From the NCBI RefSeq assembly GCF_022539505.1, contig NC_061510.1, positions 267,353,687-267,417,686 on the forward strand: DNA of 64,000 nucleotides, read 5' to 3'. Of this stretch, positions 34,066 through 44,895 are shown one piece after another (position 1 is the first letter of the stretch; every line of letters starts with the position of its first letter). The translations under genes were made by a program, and so were the position numbers. The notes below the pieces were generated by a model. It was given only the letters and a program-made list of their open reading frames with translations. It made no database searches and was not told the origin of the DNA. This stretch comes from Lolium rigidum. Taxonomy: Eukaryota > Streptophyta > Magnoliopsida > Poales > Poaceae.

Positions 34066-34499
34066 TTAGCTGATGCCCAACCACTATCTAGGCTACCAAT
34101 GTTTCCTCAGGAAAAAAAAGCTATACTAATGTAACGTCTGTCGTGTACATGTTGCTGCTTCCCTAGTGACCCTACATCAAATTTGAACGCACCGATGCAA
34201 TACTATCGTGTCCCATTATTATTCTGTCTAGGCGGATTCCGGCGGGTGGATGCATCATGCATGCATGCGGCGCGACGGCGGACGCGTCAAGCTGGCTGGA
34301 GTCGTCGACGTCCGGCGATGGAGCACGGACGCCGTACTGCGCAGGTTGGTGGTGGGTGGACGGGCCCCTCCGCCGCGCACTGCCCGTGATCTGGGCCGCC
34401 GAGCAGAGAATTATGCTTGAGAATTATGAAGAAAATCAGAGACAAAACTCCTTAGCTTGGACTGGCAATCATTCTTCCGATGGATAGAATTCACTAGTG

Positions 34500-35022
34500 G
34501 CAGGCAATCCGATTAAAAAATGATCAGTTGTTTTGTCCAGTTCATCACCAGACGGCATCCATCCAATAGGGCGTTGGCTTCAGCTTCCTCTGCACTGTGG
34601 CATTTTGTAATGATTGAGCCTCCCGCCAAAATTGTGTGTCCCATATGATCTCTAATAATCACTCCGGTAGCTCCATTTTCTGTTTCCTGCACAAAAGAGC
34701 CATCTATATTTACCTTGAGCCAACCTCGTGGTGGGGGTTCCCAGTAGTCTTTTGCTTTGGATTTCTCTTCTTCATTCTTCATGTCGAGGATTGCTTTATT
34801 GCCCTTTAAATCTGTGTTAGCCTGGTATGTAGCATCTGTAGGATTAGAGTTTCAGGTGTTGGTATACGTAATAAGAAAGTCAATAGAGTGTTGTATTGTG
34901 GACTTTCCTTTTCCGTGGTAGATGTCGTTCCTTAATTCCCAGGATCTCCATAATAACAGCAGAATGGCTTGATGCATTCTCTTGTGGGTGCTGTCTAGTA
35001 ACACAAGAAGCCAATCTTTACC
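34500..35022 (-). pseudogene. LINE remnant: zinc-binding RT tail and RNase H start
   Basis: The open segment 34513-34782 reads PPPRGWLKVNIDGSFV, GVIIRDHMG and EEAEANALLDG, the first half of a plant LINE RNase H. Upstream on the minus strand, LLLLWRSWELRNDIYHGKG matches the RT tail. It is cut at both ends. It abuts the second copy of the duplicated segment at 35023. Confidence 0.75.
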
Positions 35023-35629
35023 AAATCTTCATGAAATTCTATTGCTGATCAAACTAAACAGAAGAATCAACTGCATTTTTAAATGGGCCCTATTGAACTT
35101 ATATTGGTATGTTTAGTCCAATGCTCTAGGCGTGGGCATTCATCCTTCTCAAAATTTCTTAGATATGATGCCCAACCACTAACTAGGCTACTAATGTTTC
35201 CTCAAAAAAAAAAACTAAGCTACTAATGTAATGTCTGTCGTGTTGCTGCTTCCCTACAGACCCTACATAAAATTTGGACGCACCGATGCAATACTATCGT
35301 ATCCCATTATTATTCTGTCTACGCTACGTACGCGAGCTGCGGCGGATTCCCCGCCGGGTGGATGCATCATGCATGCATGCGGCGCGACGGCGGACGCGTC
35401 AAGCTGGCTGGAGTCGTCGACGTCCGGCGATGGAGCACGGACGCCGTACTGTGCAGGTTGGTGGTGGGTGGATGGGCCCCTCCGCCGCGCACTGCCCGTG
35501 ATCTGCGCCGCGACGAGCAGAGAATTATGTTCGGGTATACGTGTCCGGCAGGCGGGGACCAGGCACATCCGATCTGTCCTCCGACACGATATTTTGAAAC
35601 TCACCGTATGGCAGGATACGGCACATGTT
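35023..35629 (+). repeat. Duplicated segment, copy 2 (uninterrupted)
   Basis: Same content as copy 1 but without the LINE. The junction CTCAAAATTTCTTAGATATG near 35150-35167 preserves the pre-insertion site. Its 3' half (GATATTTTGAAACTCACCG near 35588) matches the third copy at 50453. Confidence 0.75.
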
Positions 35630-35639
35630 ACTTTATAAG

Positions 35640-36590
35640 GGCGGCTCATCCCCCCCCCCCCTCTCCACCGTTCTCGTCTCGTTACAGTAGTTGATAGGCG
35701 TTCTTCTCCCACCGGGCCGCTCTGATGCCCTCTCCGCCGGAATAGCCGGCCGGAGTAGGGAAGGAGCAGGCGCCGGAGTAGATAGTGGTAGTGGTAGGTC
35801 TAGGGTTTGGTCCTATATGGCGTCTATGCCGGAAGGGAGGCAGCGGATCTTCTCAGCCAGATCCGGCGTCGAACCATCTTCCTCAGCTGCTCCAAGGTGC
35901 TCTGGCGGTCGGAGCCGGTGTTGTGGTGGCGGAGGAGCGCGGAGATCTCCATAAATAAGGTTGATTCAGCGGGATCTGGTGGTCAAGACCGAAGCTGCAA
36001 CCTTTTCTCCCTGATCTGCCATGGTGGCGTGATTGGGGAGGGGATGCGGCTTTTGGTCGGTTGCCCACTGGATCTGCAGCAGGGGAGCGTAGCTTCTCAC
36101 CGGAGGTCTCATACGGTGCCACTCTCGCCGTTCTTCATGGCCGAAAGGCGGCCCCTCCAACCTCGAGTGATGGCGTCTTGCCGTCACTTCCATGTCTTCT
36201 TCTGGAGGTACCCTACGGCGCCACTGTCGTCGTTCTACATGGCCGAAGGGCGGCCCCTCCAACCTCGAGCGACGGCGTACGACCGTCACCTCCAGGACTC
36301 AATCAACCTCCGGCGGAGGTTTACTGGTTGCACAGTTGTTAGCTCCCACCTACATGCCCCAAGTGGTCGTGTCCCCGACGGCATGCAGGTTGACGACGGC
36401 GAGCCCTGCTGTGGTGGAGGATATGGACTCGATTGCTCTTTCTGTTTCTTTCTTAGGGTCCTTTGTGCAAATAGTCATGGTCAGATTGTAATTTCCTATT
36501 TCACTTTGACTCTTGATGTAATTTGTACCTCCACCGCTTTGACTGCAATGAAGCTCTAGGTCCTTCGGGGCCTCCCCTGTTCAAAAAAAA
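35640..36590 (+). mobile_element. Poly(A) retroposon, 951 bp, 10-bp TSD
   Basis: ACTTTATAAG occurs at 35630-35639 and, directly after the A-run 36583-36590, at 36591-36600. The body is GC-rich, starts GGCGGCTCATCC and ends CTCCCCTGTTCAAAAAAAA. It holds a 102-bp tandem duplication (36102-36203 and 36204-36305). There is no RT, so it was mobilised in trans. A 250-codon open frame at 35807-36559 covers the tandem repeat and has no recognised domain. I treat it as chance or as a remnant of a retrocopied transcript. Confidence 0.8.
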
Positions 36591-36631
36591 ACTTTATAAG
36601 AGCATCTTTAATAGGCTTGGTGTCACAAAAA

Positions 36632-36690
36632 AATACTCCCTCCGAATTCAAAATAACACAAGTGTACTTTTACATAATTATTTTGAATAT
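36632..36690. mobile_element. Truncated Stowaway-like MITE
   Basis: Starts with ACTCCCTCCG, the hallmark Stowaway terminus, followed by AT-rich DNA. The second terminus is missing. Confidence 0.45.
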
Positions 36691-37106
36691 GAGAGAGTGT
36701 TTTTTAGCCGCTAGAGCAAAAAATAGTCTCCAATAGGCGTCCAATATGGCAATATCTATATGGTGATGCAAAAATTATAGGGCAGCTCCAAATTGTGCGC
36801 CCTGGCACCTCGTAGCTACTACAAAACAAATTAACACCAGCGCGGGCGCAGGCTCCGATCCCCTTTGCACCGCTATCGTTCCTGCCTGATTTCGGATAGT
36901 CCAATGCCAACCCGCGTTGTCGCTCACCAGCCCCTTACTTTTTTTTTCGGAATGGGGGTAAGACCCTGGCCTCTGCCCTCTGCATCCAAAAGATACACAC
37001 ATCATCAAATAAAACATAGAGTATATAGTTATGAATAGAAAACGGTCACGGATCGACTAAAGTTGCGACAAGAATCAACCATCTAAATAGGGAAAACAAA
37101 CTCTGC

Positions 37107-37537
37107 CTAAGCATCTTGTATTCTATTAATATGCCGCCAGCCACCCTGGTTGAAGATAGCCCGAACGACCGCCATCAAGCGAGTGTACCCAGAATTCATA
37201 AGTCCCCGCTGGTCCTCGGGAAGAAGGTAAGACCACATATTTATCCAGTAAGTAGTTCTATGGACAGCCTTCAAAAATTGAGAAGGACCGGCACCGTTAA
37301 AAACAACATCGTTACGACAATTCCATATTGACCAAAGTAAAGCACAGACTCCTACACGAATCCGCACTTTAACAGCTTTGTCAACACCAATCAGCCACTT
37401 CCCAAAAAGGTTTTTAACATTTTTTGGAGCAGATATATTAAACGTGAAATAAATGACCCTCCAAAGCAACCTTGCAAAAGGAAAACTAATGAAAAGATGT
37501 TCGGCAGACTCCCTAGAATCACATAACACACATTTAG
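37107..37537 (-). pseudogene. LINE RT zinc-binding tail (3' part)
   Basis: It reads CVLCDSRESAEHLF, then LLWRVIYFTFN and LLWSIWNCRNDVVFNG, the zinc-binding and linker region at the C-terminus of plant LINE ORF2. It stops near 37107 with no RNase H domain. The frame enters LTR sequence at 37543, so residues beyond that point are not part of it. Confidence 0.75.
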
Positions 37538-37542
37538 TGCAG

Positions 37543-39257
37543 TGATGTCTACGGGTGCTTCTATTCTTGTAGACAGTGTTGGGCCTCCAAGAGCAGAGGT
37601 TTGTAGAACAGCAGCAAGTTTCCCTTAAGTGGATCACCCAAGGTTTATCGAACTCAGGGAGGAAGAGGTCAAAGATATCCCTCTCAAGCAACCCCGCAAC
37701 CACAAAGCAAGAAGTCTCTTGTGTCCCCAACACACCTAATAGGTGCACTAGTTCGGCGAAGAGATAGTGAAATACAAGTGGTATGAATGAATATGAGCGA
37801 GTAGTAACGGCGCCGGAAAAGTGCTTGTCGGCGTGCGGTTGATGGTAGTAATATTACGGGAAGTAAAGATGCGAGTAAAACGAGTAAACAAGCAGCGATA
37901 GCGATATTTAGGAACAAGGCCTAGGGATCATACTTTCACTAGTGGACACTCTCAACATTGATCACATAACAGAATAAATAAATAGATGCTAGACTCTACA
38001 CCCTCTTGTTGGATGATGAACACCACTAAGCGTGTAGGATTACACGAACCCTCAATGCCGGAGTTAACAAGCTCCACAATATTCAATGTTCATATTTAAA
38101 TAACCTTAGAGTGCATAACAGATCAACATAACCAAACCAAGTACTAACATAGCATGCACACTTGTCACCTTCACACTACGAAAGGAGGAATAGATCACAT
38201 CAATACTATCATAGCAATAGTTAACTTCATAATCTACAAGAGATCACAATCATAGCCTACGCCAAGTACTACACGATGCACACACTTGTCACCATTACAC
38301 CGTGCGGGAGGAATAAACTACTTTAATAACATCACTAGAGTAGCACACGGATAAATTGTGATACAAAACACATTGCAATCATAAAGGGATATAAATAAGC
38401 ACTTCACTATGCCATTCATAACAGTGAATAAGTATTACGTGAAATATAGCCTAAGAGACCCACACGGTGCACACACTTGTCACCTTTACACACGTGGGAC
38501 AAGGAGTCTCCGGAGATCACATAAGTAAAATCCACTTGACTAGCATAATGACATCTAGATTACAAGCATCATCATATGAATCTCAATCATGTAAGGCAGC
38601 TCATGAGATTATTGTATTGAAGTACATAGGAGAGAGATGAACCACATAGCTACCGGTACAGCCCAGAGCCTCGATGGAGAACTACTCCCTCCTCATGGGA
38701 GACAACGGCGTTGATGAAGATGGCGGTGGTGTCGATGGAGAAGCCTTCCGGGGGCACTTCCCCGTCCGGCGGCGTGCCGGAACAGAGACTCCTGTCCCCC
38801 AGATCTTGGCTTCGCGATGGCGGCGGCTCTGGAAGGTTTTCTCTGGTTTCGTCCAACGTGGTAGGGTTTTCGCGACGAAGACTTTAAGTAGGCGGAAGGG
38901 CAGCCTCGGATGGGTCCTGGTGGGCCCACACACTAGGGGGGCGCGGCCCCCCCTCTGGCCGCGCCAGGGTGTTGTGTGGGGCTCCAAGGGCTCCCCTCTG
39001 GCGGCTCTCGGGTGTTCTGGAAGCTTCGTCCAATTATAAGACTCTGGGCGTTGATTTCGTCCAATTCCGAGAATATTTCCTTACTAGGATTTCTGGAACC
39101 AAAAACAGCGAAAACGGAAGCGGCACTTTGGCATCTCGTCAATAGGTTAGTTCCGGAAAACGCATAATAATGACATAAAGTATGCATAAAACATGTAGAT
39201 ATCATCAATAATGTGGCATGGAACATAAGAAATTATCGATACGTCGGAGACGTATCG
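37543..39257 (-). repeat. Element C, 3' LTR
   Basis: Contains the GC palindrome at 38925-38980, a PBS-like vestige at 37804-37827 and three copies of a GCACAC-CTTGTCACC module (about 38155, 38280 and 38470), one more than element B. The innermost base on + is G at 39257 where the outer LTR has A. Confidence 0.95.
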
Positions 39258-41839
39258 GCATCCCCAAGCTTAGTTCCTGCTCGTCCGAGCGAGGTAAACG
39301 ATAACAAAGATAATTTACGGAGTGACATGCCATCATAACCTTGATCATACTATTGTAAGCATATGAGATGAATGCAGCGATCAAAACAATGGTAATGACA
39401 TGAGTAAACAAATGAATCATAAAGCAAAGACTTTTCATGAATAGTACTTTCAAGACAAGCATCAATAAGTCTTGCATAAGAGTTAACTCATAAAGCAATA
39501 AATTCATAGTAAAGGTATTGAAGCAACACAAAGGAAGATTAAGTTTCAGCGGTTGCTTTCAACTTATAACATGTATATCTCATGGATATTGTCAATGTAA
39601 AGTAATATAACAAGTGCAATATGCAAGTATGTAGGAATCAATGCACAGTTCACACAAGTGTTTGCTTCTTGAGGTGGAGAGAAATAGGTGAAGCTGACTC
39701 AACATAAAAGTAAAAGAAAGGCCCTTCGCGAGAGGGAAGCATTGATTGCTATATTTGTGCTAGAGCTTTGGTTTTGAAAACAAGAAACAATTTTGTCAAC
39801 GGTAGTAATAAAGCATATGTGTTATGTAAATTATATCTTACAAGTTGCAAGCCTCATGCATAGTGTACTAATAGTGCCCGCACCTTGTCCTAATTAGCTC
39901 GGATTACCGGGATTATCATCGCAATACACATGTTTTAACCAAGTGTCACAAAGGGGTACCTCTATGCTTGCTCGTACAAAGGTCTAAGGAGAAAGCTCGC
40001 ATTTGGATTTCTCGCTTTTGATTATTCTCAACTTAGACATCCATACCGGGACAACATAGACAACGAGATAATGGACTCCTCTTTAATGCATAAGCATGTA
40101 ACAACAATTAATATTCTCATATGAGATTGAGGATGTATGTCCAAAACTGAAACTTCCACCATGATTCATGGCTTTAGTTAGCGGCCCAGTGTTCTTCTCT
40201 AACATTATGAATGCTCTAACCATTAAATGAGTGGTAGATCTCCCTTACTTCAGACAAGACGGACATGCATAGCAACTCACATGATATTCAACAAAGAGTT
40301 GATGGCGTCCCCAGAAACATGGTTATCGCTCAACAAACAACTTAATAAGAGATAAAGTGCATAAGTACATATTCAATACCACAATAGTTTTTAAGCTATT
40401 TGTCCCATGAGCTATATATTGCAAAGGCGAATGATGGAAATTTAAAGGTAGCACTCAAGCAATTTACTTTGGAATGGCGGAGAAATACCATGTAGTAGGT
40501 AGGTATGGTGGACACAAATGGCATAGTGGTTGGCTCAAGGATTTTGGATGCATGAGAAGTATTCCCTCTCGATACAAGGTTTAGGCTAGCAAGGTTATTT
40601 GAAACAAACACAAGGATGAACCGGTGCACCAAAACTCACATAAAAGACATATTGTAAACATTATAAGACTCTACACCGTCTTCCTTGTTTTTCAAAACTC
40701 AATACTAGAAATTATCTAGACCTTAGAGAGACCAATTATGCAAACCAAATTTTAGCAAGCTCTATGTATTTCTTCATTAATAGGTGCAAAGTATATGATG
40801 CAAGCGCTTAAACATGAGCACAACAATTGCCAAGTATCACATTATCCAAGACATTTTACCAATTACTACATGTAGCATTTCCCGTTTCCAACCATATAAC
40901 AATTAACGAAGCAGTTTCAACCTTCGCCATGAACATTAAGAATAAAGCTAAGAACACATGTGTTCATATGCAACAGCGGAGCGTGTCTCTCTCCCACAAA
41001 AGCATGTATTTATTCAAACAAAACAAAAACAAACAGACGCTCCAAGTAAAGTACATAAGATGTGACCGAATAAAAATATAGTTTCAAGAGAAGAAACCTG
41101 ATAATTTGTTGATGAAGAAGGGGATGCCTTGGGCATCCCCAAGCTTAGATGCTTGAATCTTCTTGAAATATGCAGGGATGAACCACCGGGGAATCCCCAA
41201 GCTTAGACTTTTCACTCTTCTTGATCATAGTATATCATCCTCCTCTCTTGACCCTTGAAAACTTCCTCCACACCAAACTCGAAACAAACTCATTAGAGGG
41301 TTAGTGCATGATCAAAAATTCACATGTTCAGAGGTGACACAATCATTCTTAACACTTATAGACATTGCCCAAAGCTACTGGAAGGTAATGGAACAAAGAA
41401 ATCCACCCAACACAGCGAAAGAAGCAATGCGAAATAAAAGGCAGAATCTGTCAAAACAGAACAGTCCGTAAAGACGAATTTTAAAGTGGCACCAGGCTTG
41501 CTCAGATGAAAATGCCCAAATTGAATGAAAGTTGCGTACATATCTGAGGATCACTCACGTAAATTGGAATAATTTTCTGAGTTACCTACAGAGAATTAGG
41601 CCCAGATTCGTGACAGCAAGAAATCTGTTTCTGCGCAGTAATCCAAATCTAGTATCAACCCTACTATCAAAGACTTTACTTGGCACAACAATGCAATAAA
41701 ATAAGATAAGGAGAGGTTGCTACAGTAGTAACAACTTCCAAGACACAAATATAAAATAGAGGTACTGTAGCAAAATAAACACATGGGTTATCTCCCAAGA
41801 AGTGCTTTCTTTATAGCCATTAAGATGGGCTCAGCAGTT
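39258..41839 (-). other. Element C non-coding interior
   Basis: Starts with the AAGCTTGGGGATGC purine tract next to the LTR. The segment about 39780-40440 is absent from element B. From about 40440 on it is again collinear with element B (for instance the AAGCTTGGGGATG tracts near 41135 and 41192). No ORF of note. Confidence 0.7.
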
Positions 41840-42565
41840 TTAATGATGCACTCGCAAGAAATAAGAGTTGAAGCAAAAGAGAGCATCAAGAGGAAAATTC
41901 AAAACAAATTTAAGTCTAACATGCTTCCTATGAAAAGGAATCTTGTACACAAATGAATTCATGAAGAACAAAGTGACAAGCATAAGAGGATAAAACAAAT
42001 GTAGCTTCAAAAATTTCAGCATGTAGAGAGGCATTTTAGTAACATGAAAATTTCTACAACCATATTTTCCTCTCTCATAATAATTTTCAGTGGCATCATG
42101 AACAAATTCAACAATGTAACTATCACATAAAGCATTCTTATCATGAGTCTCATGCATAAAATTATTACTCTCCACATAGGCATAATCAATTTTATTAGTT
42201 GTAGTGGGAGCAAATTCAACAAAGTAGCTATCATTATTATTCTCATCATCAAATATAGGAGGCATATTGTAATCATAATCAAATTTATCCTCCATAACAG
42301 GTGGTACTAAAAAACCAATATCATTATAATCATCATAAATAGGAGGCAAAGTATCATCAAAGTAAATTTTCTCCTCAATGCTTGGGGGACTAAAAATATC
42401 ATGCTCATCAAAGCCAGCTTCCCCAAGCTTAGAATTTTCCATATCATTAGCAACAATGCTGTTCAAAGCGTTCATACTAATATGTTCCATAGGTTTTTTA
42501 ATTTCCGCATCAAACCATCCATGTCTTAAATCAGGAAATAGAATAAGAAGCTCATTGTTGTCCAT
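41840..42565 (-). CDS. Element C ORF in gag position, full-length unknown protein
   Basis: A 241-codon frame starting about 135 nt downstream of the nearer primer-binding site. It has a short N-terminal ELLILFPDLRHG segment. An acidic region follows with two tandem imperfect repeats (FDDTLPPIYDDYND and YDYNMPPIFDDENN). A strongly conserved centre (SYFVEFAP to KMPLY) is next, then a hydrophobic stretch (MLKFLKLHLFYPLMLVTLFF), a basic stretch (HRKHVRLK) and a second hydrophobic end. It has no gag, zinc-knuckle or enzyme motif. The 71-codon centre differs from element B's copy by 3 amino acids, with 4 silent codon changes. Function unknown. Position suggests expression from the 5' LTR. Confidence 0.65.
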   Translation of the reverse strand: MDNNELLILFPDLRHGWFDAEIKKPMEHISMNALNSIVANDMENSKLGEAGFDEHDIFSPPSIEEKIYFDDTLPPIYDDYNDIGFLVPPVMEDKFDYDYNMPPIFDDENNNDSYFVEFAPTTTNKIDYAYVESNNFMHETHDKNALCDSYIVEFVHDATENYYERGKYGCRNFHVTKMPLYMLKFLKLHLFYPLMLVTLFFMNSFVYKIPFHRKHVRLKFVLNFPLDALFCFNSYFLRVHH

Positions 42566-42700
42566 TATGCCTAACTAGTGTAAACAAGAAACAAAAAGAT
42601 GCAATTGCAGGATCTAAAGGAAATAGCTTCGAGCACACACACAACGGCAACAGAAAAGTACTTTACCTGGGACCGGAGTATGAGTGCCTTTTACCTTTCC

Positions 42701-42787
42701 TCCCCGGCAACGGCGCCAGAAAAGTGCTTAGTTGCCGGGGTCCGATGTGTGTGTGCCGTTTACCTTTCCTCCCCGGCAACGGCGCCA
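42701..42787 (-). other. Duplicated tRNA-Asp primer-binding site of element C
   Basis: TCCCCGGCAACGGCGCCA occurs twice, at 42701-42718 and 42770-42787, in a 69-bp tandem repeat that includes flanking TTTACCTTTCC and GAAAAGTGCTT. The second lies 10 nt from the 5' LTR, as in element B. Confidence 0.85.
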
Positions 42788-42797
42788 GAAAAGTGCT

Positions 42798-44514
42798 TGA
42801 TGTCTACGGGTGCTTCTATTCTTGTAGACAGTGTTGGGCCTCCAAGAGCGAGAGGTTTGTAGAACGGCGAGCAAGTTTCCCTTAAGTGGATCACCCAAGG
42901 TTTATCGAACTCGGGGAGGAAGAGGTCAAAGATATCCCTCTCAAGCAACCCTGCAACCACAAAGCAAGAAGTCTCTTGTGTCCCCAACACACCTAATAGG
43001 TGCACTAGTTCGGCGAAGAGATAGTGAAATACAAGTGGTATGAATGAATATGAGCGAGTAGTAACGGCGCCGGAAAAGTGCTTGCTGGCGTGCGGTTGAT
43101 GGTAGTAATATTACGGGAAGTAAAGATGCGATAAAACGAGTAAACAAGCAGCGATAGCGATATTTAGGAACAAGGCCTAGGGATCATACTTTCACTAGTG
43201 GACACTCTCAACATTGATCACATAACAGAATAAATAAATAGATGCTAGACTCTACACCCTCTTGTTGGATGATGAACACCACTAAGCTGTGTAGGATTAC
43301 ACGAACCCTCAATGCCGGAGTTAACAAGCTCCACAATATTCAATGTTCATATTTAAATAACCTTAGAGTGCATAACGGATCAACATAACCAAACCAAGTA
43401 CTAACATAGCATGCACACTTGTCACCTTCACACTACGAAAAGAGGAATAGATCACATCAATACTATCATAGCAATAGTTAACTTCATAATCTACAAGAGA
43501 TCACAATCATAGCCTACACCAAGTACTACACGATGCACACACTCGTCACCATTACACCGTGCGGGAGGAATAAACTACTTTAATAACATCACTAGAGTAG
43601 CACACGGATAAATTGTGATACAAAACACATTGCAATCATAAAGGGATATAAATAAGCACTTCACTATGCCATTCATAACGGTGAATAAGTATTCCGTGAA
43701 ATATAGCCTAAGAGACCCACACGGTGCACACACTCGTCACCTTTACACACGTGGGACAAGGAGTCTCACGGAGATCACATAAGTAAAATCCACTTGACTA
43801 GCATAATGACATCTAGATTACAAGCATCATCATATGAATCTCAATCATGTAAGGCAGCTCATGAGATTATTGTATTGAAGTACATAGGAGAGAGATGAAC
43901 CACATAGCTACCGGTACAGCCCCGAGCCTCGATGGAGAACTACTCCCTCCTCATGGGAGACAGCAGCGTTGATGAAGATGGCGGTGGTGTCGATGGAGGA
44001 GCCTTCCGGGGCACTTCCCCGTCCCGGCGGCGTGCCCGAACAGAGACTCCTGTCCCCCAGATCTTGGCTTCGCGATGGCGGCGGCTCTGGAAGGTTTTCT
44101 CTGGTTTCGTCCAACGTGGTAGGGTTTTCGCGACGGAGACTTTAAGTAGGCGGAAGGGCAGCCTCGGAGGGGTCCTGGTGGGCCCACACACTAGGGGGCG
44201 CGGCCCCCCCTCTGGCCGCGCCAGGGTGTTGTGTGGGGCCCCCAGGGCTCCCCTCCGGCGGCTCTCGGGTGTTCCGGAAGCTTCGTCCAATTATAAGACT
44301 CGGGCGTTGATTTCGTCCAATTCGAGAATATTTCCTTACTAGGATTTACGGAACCAAAAACAGCAGAAAACGAGAACCGGCACTTTGGCATCTCGTCAAT
44401 AGGTTAGTTCCGGAAAACGCATAATAATGACATAAAGTATGCATAAAACATGTAGATATCATCAATAATGTGGCATGGAACATAAGAAATTATCGATACG
44501 TCGGAGACGTATCA
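42798..44514 (-). repeat. Element C, 5' LTR
   Basis: Partner of 37543-39257. The GC palindrome is at 44183-44237. It ends ACGTATCA before the TSD TGCAG at 44515. Confidence 0.95.
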
Positions 44515-44519
44515 TGCAG

Positions 44520-44895
44520 CCAGTCCACTTCCGTTTTGCCAAGTTGTCTTTAGTAAGTAGAATTTTTCTATTCAAAAACCACATGAAGATCCTAATTTTC
44601 AGTGGTACTTTTAACTTCCACAAGTATTTTTTTAAAACCGAGTGTGCCCACTCATGAAATCTGTGTACAAATACTTAACTTAAAACTTCCTAGAAGCCGT
44701 TAAGTTCCAACAAAAAAGGTCCGGTTGATCACTAAGTTGGACCTCCATCAAACGTTCTACCAAACTCAACCATTGTTCCCATGTTATATCCCTTAAAACC
44801 CGATTAAAAGTAATGTTCAGCGTGGTGTTATTAAGGACATCCGCGACCCTCACATTTTTATGAGCCACAATATTGAAAAGTGCGGGGTATTTGTA
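44520..44895 (-). pseudogene. LINE RT tail (5' part), interrupted
   Basis: The open segment 44680-44868 reads AHKNVRVADVLNNTTLNITF and ITWEQWLSLVERLM, the conserved region after RT in plant LINEs. It continues to the element C insertion site with stops. It belongs with 37107-37537. Confidence 0.75.

Larger units (their letters stand above)
31178..34415 (+). repeat. Duplicated segment, copy 1 (interrupted by a LINE)
   Basis: 31178-31323 matches 35023-35158, and 34066-34415 matches 35162-35529 (shared features include the ACGTCTGTCGTG start, GGATGCATCATGCATGCATGCGG, and CCGTGATCTG near the end). Copy 1 differs by a 2.7-kb LINE inserted at 31324-34065. The right half also recurs at 50002-50345. 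No gene is evident in the segment. The GC-rich right half might be promoter or first-exon sequence of a duplicated gene, which I cannot establish. Confidence 0.75.
37543..44514 (-). mobile_element. Non-autonomous LTR retrotransposon 'element C', 5-bp TSD TGCAG
   Basis: LTRs at 37543-39257 (1715 bp) and 42798-44514 (1717 bp); TSD TGCAG at 37538-37542 and 44515-44519. Same family as element B: same LTR ends, primer-binding site and first ORF. The LTRs are about 200 bp longer. No gag or pol. Its 3' interior carries a module (about 39780-40440) that replaces the module found in elements A and B. LTRs are very similar, indicating recent insertion. Confidence 0.95.

Noticed and set aside
35807..36559. 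250-codon ORF as a host gene
   Set aside because: It lies wholly in a poly(A) retroposon with a TSD and no recognised domain. Kept only as a finding about its tandem repeat.
37543..44514. Gag or pol genes hidden in element C
   Set aside because: I looked for RT (xxDD), integrase (HHCC, DDE) and Retrotrans_gag motifs on the minus strand and found none; the only ORF is the unknown one at 41840-42565.
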